Positions 6,231 through 14,646 of a stretch of DNA of 64,000 bases are shown in pieces. The DNA is taken from the NCBI RefSeq assembly GCF_003148805.1, contig NZ_QGGX01000018.1:39500-103499 (forward strand), written 5' to 3'. The position numbers were made by a program, and so were the translations under genes. The notes beneath the pieces are model-generated. The model saw only the letters and a program-made list of their open reading frames with translations, was not told the origin of the DNA and searched no databases. Each line of letters starts with the position of its first letter. Within the stretch, counting starts at the first letter, position 1. This DNA comes from Aminobacter sp. AP02 (GTDB lineage: Bacteria; Pseudomonadota; Alphaproteobacteria; Rhizobiales; Rhizobiaceae).

Positions 6231-7787
6231 CTATGGCAAGCTTGCGAAGTGGCCCACAGCTCCAACTTCCGCGAGCTCCGACAAGGCGAGCGACTGGTCG
6301 AGATGTCGGGCACGCCAGGCAAGAAGCCTTTCGGCGAATTCGAGCCGTACCGGCAGCCACTTCGGGTCCTCGGCGAGGTTGCGGGTTTCGCCGGGATCGG
6401 TAGCGAGGTCGTAGAGCAGCGGCGGCAGCCCGCCGCCGAAATGCACGTATTTGACAGTTTCTGTGCGGATGACCGCCAGGTTGAGCGAACGCGAGCCGAT
6501 GCCGAAATAGGCTTCTGTCTTTCCGTCCGCGACCGAGCGGAAGTCGTATTCCCAATGGGCGGCATCGCGCCAGGCTGCCGGCTCGCTGCCCTTGAGGAAC
6601 GGTGCCAACGACTGGCCGTCGAGATGCGGTTGCGCTGCCCCGCCGATGAGGTCGAGCAGCGTCGGCATGACGTCCACGGCGGCGGTGAAGCGGTCGACAG
6701 TCGTACCTGCCGCCTGCTCGTGGCCGGGCGCCTTGACGATCAGCGGGATGTGGTAGCTGCCGTCGAACCAGCCGCCTTTTCCGAGCATGAAATGGTCGCC
6801 CATCATCTCGGCATGGTCGGAGGTCAGGATAATAATGGTGTCGTCCCAGCTGCCTGCCGCCTTGATGCCTTGCCAGATACGGCCGAGCTGGGAATCAACT
6901 TCCGAGATCATGCCGTAGTAAAGCGCGCGGATCTTGCGAAACGCGTCCTCGCTCCATTCGCCGACATTGCCCGATGCGCCGGGGATAAAGCTCGATTTCT
7001 TCTGATGATGGGCCAGGTGATAGGCGAGGAAGGGATGGCTTGCCACTTCTGCCTGCCAGTTTTCAGCGCCGGCATAAGCTGGCCCCTCCGCGGGGTCGTA
7101 CATGGTGTTGAACGGCTCGGGCACGATGAAGGGCGGATGCGGGCTTAGGAAGGAGACATGTGCGAACCACGGCTGGCCATCGTCCTGTTCGCCTAGCCAG
7201 CGCAGGAACTCGCCTGTCAGGAAGGCTGTTGGCGTCTCGTCCTTGGAATAGACCGGCACGGCTGCACTTACCTGTGGCGCGGATGTGTCCACCGGGCGGT
7301 GGATGTCCGGAAAGCCGGGGCTCGAATCGATGCCGCGCGCCGCGAGCCATGACAGCCAGGCCTTCTGATGCTCGGGCAGGAGCTGGCGCGTGGTGAAGCC
7401 AGGCAGCACGCCCTCATAGCTGCGCAGGAACGGATCGCCGGGCGCGCGATTGCGTGGGTCGGGCGAAACATCGGTGTATCCGAACAACGTCGGATCGTAG
7501 CCGACACGTCGCGCGGCACGGGCGATGTTGTCGTGGCGGTCGTCGAGCGGTGTGCCGTTGCGGCAGACACGATTGTTCATCTGGTAGAGGCCGGTGTAGA
7601 GGCACGCGCGCGCCGGCGAGCAAGGTGCGGCTCCGGCATAATGACGCCTGAAAAGGACACCTTCGCGGGCCAGCGCATCGGCATTGGGGGTTTTCACCTG
7701 GGGATGGCCGACAGCCGAGAGGGAGTCGCCGCGCCACTGGTCGCAGGTGATGAGTAGGATGTTTTTCCGTCCGCCGGTGTTCGCCAC
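6231..7787 (-). CDS. sulfatase-superfamily hydrolase (phosphonate monoester hydrolase/arylsulfatase type)
   Basis: About 518 residues from GTG 7787, chosen because GGGGGC lies 4 bp upstream and the family N-terminus (KNILLITCDQWRGD) follows at once; an ATG at 7901 would add 38 unrelated residues. The formylglycine motif C-x-P-x-R is C56-S-P-A-R, with metal-ligand Asp16 near the N-terminus and the C-terminal metal pair in ILTSDHAEMMGDH. The CSPAR motif and the following YTGLYQMNNRVCRNGTPLD segment resemble phosphonate monoester hydrolases and related promiscuous enzymes more than classical arylsulfatases. There is no signal peptide, so it is cytoplasmic. The substrate (sulfate ester, phosphodiester or phosphonate ester) cannot be told. 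It is divergent from the VOC-dioxygenase operon. Confidence 0.82.
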   Translation of the reverse strand: MANTGGRKNILLITCDQWRGDSLSAVGHPQVKTPNADALAREGVLFRRHYAGAAPCSPARACLYTGLYQMNNRVCRNGTPLDDRHDNIARAARRVGYDPTLFGYTDVSPDPRNRAPGDPFLRSYEGVLPGFTTRQLLPEHQKAWLSWLAARGIDSSPGFPDIHRPVDTSAPQVSAAVPVYSKDETPTAFLTGEFLRWLGEQDDGQPWFAHVSFLSPHPPFIVPEPFNTMYDPAEGPAYAGAENWQAEVASHPFLAYHLAHHQKKSSFIPGASGNVGEWSEDAFRKIRALYYGMISEVDSQLGRIWQGIKAAGSWDDTIIILTSDHAEMMGDHFMLGKGGWFDGSYHIPLIVKAPGHEQAAGTTVDRFTAAVDVMPTLLDLIGGAAQPHLDGQSLAPFLKGSEPAAWRDAAHWEYDFRSVADGKTEAYFGIGSRSLNLAVIRTETVKYVHFGGGLPPLLYDLATDPGETRNLAEDPKWLPVRLEFAERLLAWRARHLDQSLALSELAEVGAVGHFASLP

Positions 7788-7870
7788 GCTTGCCCCCAAA
7801 ATTGACCGCGCCAAGGAAGCCGGATTCACAATGTCTTGCAAGCGCCTCGGTCGCGATAAATCCTGCCACA

Positions 7871-7905
7871 ATAGGTGAACGCATTCGCTTGTATTGTTCA
7901 CTTAT
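7871..7905. promoter_or_regulatory. imperfect inverted repeat between divergent genes
   Basis: Arms ATAGGTGAAC and GTTCACTTAT (9 of 10 paired) separated by 15 bp, in the 218-bp region between the sulfatase and the VOC dioxygenase. It could be an operator for a MarR/TetR-type regulator or chance; no regulator gene adjoins it. Confidence 0.35.
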
Positions 7906-8005
7906 TGAGCACAGTGCATTCTGCGACCAGCCACTATGCCCTGACAATCGATGCGCCCATATTCCTGCCAACGCGGCAGGGGCCGCACGCAAAGGGAGCA
8001 AAACC

Positions 8006-8938
8006 ATGCTCGACCAGATCAAGGGCCTGCATCACGTCACCTCGATGGCCAGGGATGCGGCTGAAAACAACCAGTTCTTCACCCACAAGCTCGGGCTGCG
8101 CCGGGTCAAGAAGACAGTCAATTTCGACGCGCCAGATGTCTACCATCTCTATTATGCCGACGAGCTTGGTACGCCTGGTTCTGTGATGACCTATTTTCCG
8201 TTCCCCAATATCGGCCAGGGCCGGCCGGGTGTCGGCGAGGTTGGAACCACGGTGTTTTCGGTTCCCGAGGGCACGCTATCTTTCTGGGAAAAGCGTTTCG
8301 CCGACGAGGGCGTGAGTGGGCTCGTCCGCGACGAGAAGTTCGGCGAAAAGCGTCTCGGCTTTGCCGGTCCCGACGGCGACGGTTTTGCGCTTGTCGAGGC
8401 CAAGGGCGACAATCGCGCGCCCTGGGTCAGGGGTGGTGTTGCCGCAGACGAGGCGATCCGTGGTTTCCATTCAGCGACGCTCAGGCTGCGCGACGGTGGC
8501 GCCACTGAAGAGTTGTTGAGGTTCATGGGCTACGAGGACGTCGATACGTCCGGCAGCATCAAGCGGCTTGCGGTGAAGGATGGCAATGGTGCCGATTTCA
8601 TCGACATCGAGACGCTGCCAGGCGCGTCCTTTGCCGGTCTCGGCGCAGGTTCGGTGCATCACATCGCCTTTGCAGTGGAGAACAGGGCCAAGCAGCTCGA
8701 GGTGCGCAAGGCGCTGATGGATACGGGTTACCAGGTGACCCCGGTGATCGACCGCGACTATTTCTGGGCGATCTATTTCCGCACGCCAGGTGGCGTGTTG
8801 TTCGAGGTGGCGACAAATGAGCCCGGCTTCGACCGCGACGAGGATACCGCTCATCTCGGTGAAGCGCTGAAGCTGCCGACACAGCATGCGCATTTGCGCG
8901 ATTATCTCGAAAAGAACCTGCAGCCGCTGGGCGACTGA
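8006..8938 (+). CDS. ring-cleaving dioxygenase, VOC superfamily (MhqO/MhqA-like)
   Basis: A 310-residue protein built of two pairs of vicinal-oxygen-chelate modules. Metal-ligand candidates are the His in GLHHVTSMA (N-terminal module), the His in GSVHHIAFAV (C-terminal half) and the Glu in GVLFEVATNEPGF. Family members (MhqA/MhqO/MhqE) are thought to open hydroquinone or catechol-like rings and protect against quinones. ATG 8006 is supported by AAAGGGAG 6 bp upstream; longer upstream reading is not coding-like. It is first in a three-gene operon with an MhqD-like esterase and a small acetyltransferase, the same pairing as in Bacillus quinone-resistance loci. Confidence 0.88.
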   Translation: MLDQIKGLHHVTSMARDAAENNQFFTHKLGLRRVKKTVNFDAPDVYHLYYADELGTPGSVMTYFPFPNIGQGRPGVGEVGTTVFSVPEGTLSFWEKRFADEGVSGLVRDEKFGEKRLGFAGPDGDGFALVEAKGDNRAPWVRGGVAADEAIRGFHSATLRLRDGGATEELLRFMGYEDVDTSGSIKRLAVKDGNGADFIDIETLPGASFAGLGAGSVHHIAFAVENRAKQLEVRKALMDTGYQVTPVIDRDYFWAIYFRTPGGVLFEVATNEPGFDRDEDTAHLGEALKLPTQHAHLRDYLEKNLQPLGD

Positions 8939-8948
8939 GGAGGAGACG

Positions 8949-9575
8949 ATGAGCAAGGAAAGCTACATCCACAAACTTCTGCCCGGGGAGCCGGGCAGCC
9001 CGATGGTCTTTGCCTTCCATGGTACTGGCGGTGACGAAAACCAGTTGCTGGGCTTTGCCAGGGAGCTGGTGCCCGGTGCGACGATCGTTTCGCCGCGTGG
9101 CGACGTTTCCGAAATGGGTGCGGCCCGCTTCTTCCGCCGCACCGGCGAAGGCGTCTACGACATGGACGATTTTGCCCGCGCGACCGGCAAGATGGCGAGC
9201 TTCGTCAAAGCCCATGTCGAAGCGGCCAAGCCCTCGCGGGTTTTGGCGCTCGGTTACTCCAATGGCGCGAACATTCTGGCCTCGGTGCTGTTTGCCGAAC
9301 CCGGCCTGTTCGATGCGGTGGCGTTGATGCACCCGTTGATCCCGTTCGAGCCCGAGGTGAAAGGCAGTCTCGCCAACCAGCACGTGCTGATCACCGCTGG
9401 CCGGCGCGATCCGATCTGCCCGCCCGATGTCACCAGCCGGCTGGATGCCTATTTGCGAGCGGCAGGGGCGGACGTCAGGCTTGAGTGGCACGAGGGCGGT
9501 CATGAAGTGCGCCCCAACGAAATCGAAGCGGTGAAAAGCCTTTTCACGACAGCAACCAAAGGAGCGGGCCAATGA
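8949..9575 (+). CDS. alpha/beta-hydrolase, phospholipase/carboxylesterase family (MhqD-like)
   Basis: A 208-residue alpha/beta hydrolase. The nucleophile elbow is G-Y-S104-N-G; the other triad members are Asp154 (GRRDPICPP) and His185 (EGGHEV). An oxyanion-loop motif FHGTGGDE lies near residues 23-30. Length and motifs fit the carboxylesterase/thioesterase subgroup that includes MhqD. The start at ATG 8949 has GAGGAGACG just upstream and the gene follows the dioxygenase by 10 bp. It probably hydrolyses an ester formed or met in the same detoxification route; this is inferred from gene pairing. Confidence 0.88.
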   Translation: MSKESYIHKLLPGEPGSPMVFAFHGTGGDENQLLGFARELVPGATIVSPRGDVSEMGAARFFRRTGEGVYDMDDFARATGKMASFVKAHVEAAKPSRVLALGYSNGANILASVLFAEPGLFDAVALMHPLIPFEPEVKGSLANQHVLITAGRRDPICPPDVTSRLDAYLRAAGADVRLEWHEGGHEVRPNEIEAVKSLFTTATKGAGQ

Positions 9576-9871
9576 CTGAAGAACTGGCGGCGATCGAACT
9601 CGAAGACCGTGGCACCAAGGGCCGCTACGTCATTCGTGCCCCTGGTGGCGACGAAGCCGAGATGACCTTCACCAAAGTCGGCGAAGACCTGCTGATCATC
9701 GACCATACTGGCGTGCCGGATTCGTTTCGAGGCCAGGGTGCGGGGTTGAGACTGGTAACGCGGGCGGTGGACGACGCGCGAGCTGCGGGAAAGAAAATCA
9801 TCCCGCTCTGCCCGTTCGCGGCAGCCCAGTTCCGCCGGCACCCGGAATGGGCCGACATCCTCAAAAGCTAA
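9572..9871 (+). CDS. small GNAT-like N-acetyltransferase (YjdJ/NATD1-like)
   Basis: A 99-residue protein of the short GCN5-related acetyltransferase family. A beta-rich front half (GRYVIRAPGGDEAEMTFTK) is followed by the acetyl-CoA loop V-P-D-S-F-R-G-Q-G-A-G and a C-terminal KIIPLCPFAAAQFRRHPEW motif typical of the group. Its ATG overlaps the esterase stop (ATGA), so translation is probably coupled. The acceptor is unknown. A terminator follows at 9919-9955. Confidence 0.85.
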   Translation: MTEELAAIELEDRGTKGRYVIRAPGGDEAEMTFTKVGEDLLIIDHTGVPDSFRGQGAGLRLVTRAVDDARAAGKKIIPLCPFAAAQFRRHPEWADILKS

Positions 9872-10206
9872 CGCGCCGTCCGGGTGGCCTGCTGATCCCG
9901 AACATTCAAACCAACATGAAGGGCCGATGCGGGCGACCGCGTCGGCCCTTTCGTTATTTTCGATTTTTCCGACATGACAGGGGATGCTGTTACAAAGCGA
10001 AGTTCGACGACGCTCTTGGGTGGCGTCGGCGGTCTGATCCAAATGACTGGTTTATGGGCAAATTGCGCCCGATTTGGCAATATTGCTGACCGTTTTTGAT
10101 GTGTTACGAATGTTTCATTAGATGCCGCTGATCGGCATCGACGAGATACAAAGTGCGGTTACATTCATATCAACAGGGGAATGAAATTTACCGAAAAGGT
10201 AATCCA
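9872..10206 (+). other. intergenic stretch with terminator and 5' region of next gene
   Basis: 335 bp without a convincing gene. It holds the terminator at 9919-9955, an AT-richer segment around 10060-10130, and a small hairpin (GATGCCG / CGGCATC near 10120-10139). I found no EcfG box or clear -35/-10 pair. Confidence 0.5.
9919..9955 (+). terminator. intrinsic terminator after the acetyltransferase gene
   Basis: Stem AAGGGCCGA / TCGGCCCTT with a 14-nt loop, followed by TCGTTATTTT. Confidence 0.75.
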
Positions 10207-10617
10207 ATGTCCGGTTCCAGGCAGGCTTCCGAATTCGACCGTCAATTCCAGCCGCGCTCGCGTATTTATCGCCGTCCGCGTCTCGCCATTCGCCAGCGTG
10301 CCAATGAGCACCCGATGGCCATGTTTTCAGTTCTGGTGATTGCATCCCTGTCGTCGATGGCACTTGCGCCGACAAGCGGTCCCGCTTTCGCCTCGATGGG
10401 CTCAGCGCCGCGGATGATCGAAGGTGTACACACCACCGCCAAGACCGGCCGGTTGCCGGCGTCGCAGGCCGACATCGCCTGCCGTGGGCAGGCCTGGGGC
10501 GCGGAAAACGAAATCTGTGTCGAGGCCATTGCCAAGGAATCCGGAGCACACGATGCCCGCAAAGTGCGGCTGATCGCCAGTGCGGAGCCTGTTCGGACCA
10601 CACCCAACATCTTCTAA
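10207..10617 (+). CDS. hypothetical exported or membrane-anchored protein
   Basis: 136 residues from ATG 10207. An Arg-rich N-terminus (about 1-33) is followed by one hydrophobic segment (about 37-57, MAMFSVLVIASLSSMALAPT) and a polar region with two Cys (C..GQAWGAENEIC) that could form a disulfide. The topology suggests an N-in signal anchor or a late-cleaved signal peptide. I recognise no family. AAAAGG upstream and a strong terminator downstream support a real monocistronic gene. Confidence 0.65.
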   Translation: MSGSRQASEFDRQFQPRSRIYRRPRLAIRQRANEHPMAMFSVLVIASLSSMALAPTSGPAFASMGSAPRMIEGVHTTAKTGRLPASQADIACRGQAWGAENEICVEAIAKESGAHDARKVRLIASAEPVRTTPNIF

Positions 10618-10659
10618 GCGTAGGGGCCTGCCGCGCTCTCAAATCCTCCAGCGCGTACC

Positions 10660-10692
10660 TCCCCCGCGGCTTCCGCTGCGGGGGCTTTTTTT
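10660..10692 (+). terminator. intrinsic terminator
   Basis: GC-rich stem CCCCCGC(GGC) / (GCT)GCGGGGG with a TTCC loop and a seven-T tail. Confidence 0.88.
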
Positions 10693-10777
10693 GTCCTGCC
10701 GACACCCTTAGTCCCTAGGGACGATGCAACCGCGACCGTTGTCGCGCGACCATCGCCCCCTCAACAGGGGATCAGCG

Positions 10778-11551
10778 ATGGGACGCGTCGAGGGAAAAGT
10801 TGCGATCGTTACCGGCGGTGCATCGGGCATGGGCGCGGCGACGGCGCGGCTTCTGGCACGCGAGGGAGCTGCGGTCTTGGTTTGCGATCTGCAGGCGGAC
10901 AAGGGCCGGCAGGTGGCAGATGCCATCCAGGCGGCCGGCGGGCGCAGCCGCTATGTCGAACATGACGTCACTTCCGAAGACGCATGGAAGACTGCAATGG
11001 CGCTGACACTCCAGGCATTCGGCGGTCTGCACATCCTGGTCAACAATGCGGGTGTCGGCGCTCCGTTCGGCAACGTAGAGGATCTGAGCCTCGACGACTG
11101 GCGCAAGGTGATGGCCGTCAACATGGAAGGGGTGTTCCTCGGTACCAAGTATGGCATCGAGACGATGCGCAAGACCGGCAAGGGCGGTTCGATCGTCAAT
11201 TTCTCCTCGACCATGGGCATCGTGGGCAGCCCCTCGACGGCAGCCTATGTGGCGAGCAAGGGTGGCGTGCGGCTGTTCACCAAGTCGGCTGCGCTTCATT
11301 GCGCAAAAGAACGCTACGGAATCCGCGTCAATTCCGTGCATCCGGGCTGGATCCGCACGCCGATGTCGTCGGCGGCACTCGACAAGCTTGCGGAAAGCGG
11401 GGCCGGCAACAAGGCGCTCGAGCTGACGCCGCTCGGCCGGGTCGGCGAGCCCGACGATGTGGCCTATGGCGTGCTCTATCTCGCTTCGGACGAATCTGGT
11501 TTCGTCACGGGCACTGAGCTGGTCATCGACGGTGGATACACGGCGCAATGA
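10778..11551 (+). CDS. short-chain dehydrogenase/reductase
   Basis: A 257-residue classical SDR. The nucleotide-binding motif is TGGASGMG, the structural motif NNAG, the catalytic Ser lies in NFSSTMG, the Tyr-Lys pair in YVASK, and the C-terminal IDGGYTAQ motif is present. Asp38-like acid after strand 2 (VCDLQADK) favours NAD(H) over NADP(H). The start at ATG 10778 follows AGGGGATCAGCG. It stands alone between a terminator and a convergent kinase gene, 5 bp away, so the substrate cannot be inferred. Confidence 0.88.
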   Translation: MGRVEGKVAIVTGGASGMGAATARLLAREGAAVLVCDLQADKGRQVADAIQAAGGRSRYVEHDVTSEDAWKTAMALTLQAFGGLHILVNNAGVGAPFGNVEDLSLDDWRKVMAVNMEGVFLGTKYGIETMRKTGKGGSIVNFSSTMGIVGSPSTAAYVASKGGVRLFTKSAALHCAKERYGIRVNSVHPGWIRTPMSSAALDKLAESGAGNKALELTPLGRVGEPDDVAYGVLYLASDESGFVTGTELVIDGGYTAQ

Positions 11552-11556
11552 GGCGG

Positions 11557-13641
11557 TCAGGCGCCGTCCGCTACCTGGTCTGAGACTGCGCTGAGGGCGC
11601 TGCGCACGTCGAAGGTGCTGAAGGGTTTTTCCAGTATGTGCGGCTTGAGGTTTGGCGGCAGCTGCTCGAGCTCGGCCTTGGCGCCGATCAGGTCGCCGGT
11701 GACGAGTACGAAGCGTCGGGCCATGTCGGGCTGCTCGGCGACGATCTCGCGGAAGATGGTGATGCCGCTGCGCTCGGGCATGCGAAGGTCGGAAAAGATG
11801 ATGTCGGGTTGCTCCGCCAGCGCTTCGGCGACCGAAACCCAAGTCGAGATGATGTGCGACTTGACGCCCATGAGCTCGAGAATATCGGACAGCGAGCCTG
11901 CGACATCGGGCTCGTCGTCAATAATGACGGCATGGCGCAAGCCGCTCGACTTGGGGATGGTTTCCAGCACCGCGCTGTGGCCGATGCCCAATGGCGGCAG
12001 TTCCACGACGAAGCGCGCACCGGTCGGCTCCACCGGCTCGAACCAGACCTTGCCGTTGTGACGGTCGACAATGGCTTTCGAGATCGATAGGCCTATGCCC
12101 GTGCCGACGCCGACCGGCTTGGTGGTGAAATAGGATTCGAAGATGCGGTCGCGGATCGCCTCGGCAATGCCGGGGCCTGTGTCTTCAACCGAAAAGCCGG
12201 CGCTGCCATCGGCTCCGCGAAATGTCTTGACCCGAATGATGCGCTCGCCACTCGCGGCGGCGAGCGCATGCTGGCTGTTGACCAGGAAGTTCGCGGCCAC
12301 CTGGGTCATGTGATCGGCGTCCGCCATCACGCTGAGTGTGCCCTCGGCAAGATTGGCGTCGATGCTGATGCCGCTTGATCGTGCGCCATAGGCAGTGACT
12401 TCGAGTGCCGAGCGGATCACCTGGTTCAGGTCGGTCTCGGCCCTTGCTGTCGGATGCAGGCGCACCATGCCAAGGAAGCTCTTGACGATACGGCCGCAGC
12501 GTTCGGCGGCGGCTCGTACCTTTTCCGCACGCACCTTGGTCTGGGCGTCCGGGGCGAATTCATGCAGCAGCGTCGACTGGGCGACGACCACGGCAAGCGG
12601 GTTGTTGAGCTCGTGTGAAACGCCGGCGAGCAGCGAGCCCATTGCCGCCATCTTCTCGTTCTGGTGGAGCTTTTCGCGCTGGCGGTTGATCTCTTCTTCG
12701 GCGCGATGCTTTTCACGCAGGTCGCGGATCGACCCGAAGATGAGACGGCGGTCGGCAAGCCGCATCTCGTTGGCCGTAAGCTCGATCGGGATGATTTCGC
12801 CGGCGGCGTTCTGCGTTACCGTCTCCATGCGCTGGCCGACCATCGGCGCGCCGCGGCCAACCATGTATTCGGCGCCGTTGTTGAAGCCCTTGCGGTAGTA
12901 AAAAGGGATGACCGTGTCGAGCAGGTCCTTGCCGAGGATCTCGTCGCGGGTCCAGCCGTACATCTTTTCCGCCGCGGGATTGAACTCGATGATCGAGCCG
13001 GTCTCGTCGACCACCATGATTGCGTCGAGCGAGGACTGCAGCATGGTGCGGCGGATGATTTCGCTGACATGATACTCCGACAGCGAGCGTTCGATCGCAT
13101 CGCCAAGGGCGGCGGCGATGATTTCGAGCGCGGCGATCTCGTCTTCGGTCCAGTTGCGTTCGACGAGGCAATCGTTGACGGCGAGCGTACCCCAGAGATG
13201 GCCGTGCGCCGAAACCGCCACCGACAGGAACGACTTGATGTGCTGCTGGTCGAAATCGGTACGCAGGAAACCTGTCAGGTCGCGTGTCAGCCCAGCAAAG
13301 ATCTTGCCCTGGCGACCCTCTTCGGCAAGGCGCTCGAGCAAGGGGTCGGCTTCGACCATTGCCTGGTTGATCGTCGTAGGCGGAGCTGCAAACGCGTCGA
13401 TCTTGGGATCGACCCAATAGGCGGCGACCGACTGCGCGAAACCCTGGCCAGGCAGGTCGCGCAGTCGGAACAGGATAGTGCGATGACCGCCGAAGCCCTG
13501 CGCAAAGCTTTCAAGGATATGGTCGATTTCGATCTGCCAATCCTGGGCCTGACGCAGGCGGCGCACGATCTGCCCCGCCACAACGGTGGGGCTCTGCGTG
13601 CCCGACGAGTTGTCGGTGCGTGAGACGGTCGACACGGTCAT
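11557..13641 (-). CDS. hybrid sensor histidine kinase/receiver (GAF-PAS-HisKA-HATPase-REC)
   Basis: 694 residues, soluble. A GAF domain (about 35-185), a PAS domain with PAC tail (about 195-315), a kinase core with phospho-acceptor His343 in AGVSHELNNPLA, ATP-binding G boxes (VEDTGPGI, GTGIGLSIS) and a C-terminal receiver (about 570-690; acidic IIDDEPD, phospho-acceptor Asp618 in IIFSDLRMPE). AGGAACCGCG precedes ATG 13641. It follows the OmpR-type regulator gene by 26 bp in the same direction, so the two form an operon and probably a signalling pair. The attached receiver may act as an internal phosphate sink. Signal unknown. Confidence 0.9.
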   Translation of the reverse strand: MTVSTVSRTDNSSGTQSPTVVAGQIVRRLRQAQDWQIEIDHILESFAQGFGGHRTILFRLRDLPGQGFAQSVAAYWVDPKIDAFAAPPTTINQAMVEADPLLERLAEEGRQGKIFAGLTRDLTGFLRTDFDQQHIKSFLSVAVSAHGHLWGTLAVNDCLVERNWTEDEIAALEIIAAALGDAIERSLSEYHVSEIIRRTMLQSSLDAIMVVDETGSIIEFNPAAEKMYGWTRDEILGKDLLDTVIPFYYRKGFNNGAEYMVGRGAPMVGQRMETVTQNAAGEIIPIELTANEMRLADRRLIFGSIRDLREKHRAEEEINRQREKLHQNEKMAAMGSLLAGVSHELNNPLAVVVAQSTLLHEFAPDAQTKVRAEKVRAAAERCGRIVKSFLGMVRLHPTARAETDLNQVIRSALEVTAYGARSSGISIDANLAEGTLSVMADADHMTQVAANFLVNSQHALAAASGERIIRVKTFRGADGSAGFSVEDTGPGIAEAIRDRIFESYFTTKPVGVGTGIGLSISKAIVDRHNGKVWFEPVEPTGARFVVELPPLGIGHSAVLETIPKSSGLRHAVIIDDEPDVAGSLSDILELMGVKSHIISTWVSVAEALAEQPDIIFSDLRMPERSGITIFREIVAEQPDMARRFVLVTGDLIGAKAELEQLPPNLKPHILEKPFSTFDVRSALSAVSDQVADGA

Positions 13642-13667
13642 CGCGGTTCCTGGCGGGGCCGGAGGCT

Positions 13668-14447
13668 TCAGTAGCCCTCGCTGCCGGGCAAGGAGAAGAT
13701 ATAGCCTTCTCCGCGCACGGTGCGCAGAAATTTCGGATTCGCCGGATCATCCTCGATTTTCTTCCTGAGCCGCATGATGCGGATGTCGACGGCACGCGAG
13801 GATTCGGGGTCTTCGGCAAAGCCGATCGCCTCCGAGATGGTGCTGCGGCTGAGAAGCCGGTTGGGCCGTGTCAGGAAGACCTCGAGCATGTCGAATTCGC
13901 TCTTGGCCAGATCGATGATGGTGCCGCCGCCGCCGGTGACGATGCGGCCGTCGAGGTCGGCCAGGAAGGGACCGAATGCGATGGTGCGGCGTGGCGGCTG
14001 AGCTGCAAGCAGGGATTGCCGGAAGCTATCGGGCTGGGGTACGCGGCGGATGACGCTGCGCACGCGCGCCAGAAGCTCGCGCAACTCGTAAGGCTTGACC
14101 ATGTAGTCGTCGGCGCCGATTTCGAGGCCGACGATGCGGTCGAGGGCGGTGCCTGCCGCGGTGGCGTAGATGATGCCGATGGGCATGCGCGAGCGCAGCC
14201 AGCGACCGAGCGAAAGCCCGTCTTCGCCGGGCATGGCAATGTCGAGAATGGCAAGCTGGTACTGTTCGCTTTCGATGCGGGTACGCAATGCCGAGGCGCT
14301 CTCGACGGCGGTCACGTCGAAGCCGTTCGCACCGAGATACTCGGCAACGGCATCCCTCAGGTCGGGTTCATCTTCGACGATGACAATCCGAGCGCGCAGT
14401 TTGGTCTCGCCTCCGCTACCGGCGGAAAGTAGATTGGGTATAAACAT
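13668..14447 (-). CDS. OmpR-family response regulator
   Basis: 259 residues. Receiver domain about 19-130 with acidic VEDEPD, phospho-acceptor Asp69 (AILDIAMPGEDG) and the Lys in MVKPYELRE. Winged-helix DNA-binding domain about 150-255 with the typical VDIRIMRLRKKIEDDP and RTVRGEGYIF. The roughly 18-residue leader before the first strand suggests the true start may be downstream, but no better ATG is visible. It is first in an operon with the hybrid kinase. Confidence 0.9.
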   Translation of the reverse strand: MFIPNLLSAGSGGETKLRARIVIVEDEPDLRDAVAEYLGANGFDVTAVESASALRTRIESEQYQLAILDIAMPGEDGLSLGRWLRSRMPIGIIYATAAGTALDRIVGLEIGADDYMVKPYELRELLARVRSVIRRVPQPDSFRQSLLAAQPPRRTIAFGPFLADLDGRIVTGGGGTIIDLAKSEFDMLEVFLTRPNRLLSRSTISEAIGFAEDPESSRAVDIRIMRLRKKIEDDPANPKFLRTVRGEGYIFSLPGSEGY

Positions 14448-14646
14448 AATGTCCAGTGATCATTTCGCGTGGGCAGTTGCTAAGGGTGTCGTGCCTCATT
14501 AGGGGCGAAAGAGGCTTCGGGCAGCCTAGACTGGGGACCCATCCCCGGCCGAGCGCGTCTCGCGGCATCTTCTTGCCCCGGTAGGCGCCGATGCGGCCGC
14601 TGCGGCAGGCAATGATCGCAATGATACTGTTGCTGCGAGGTGAAGC

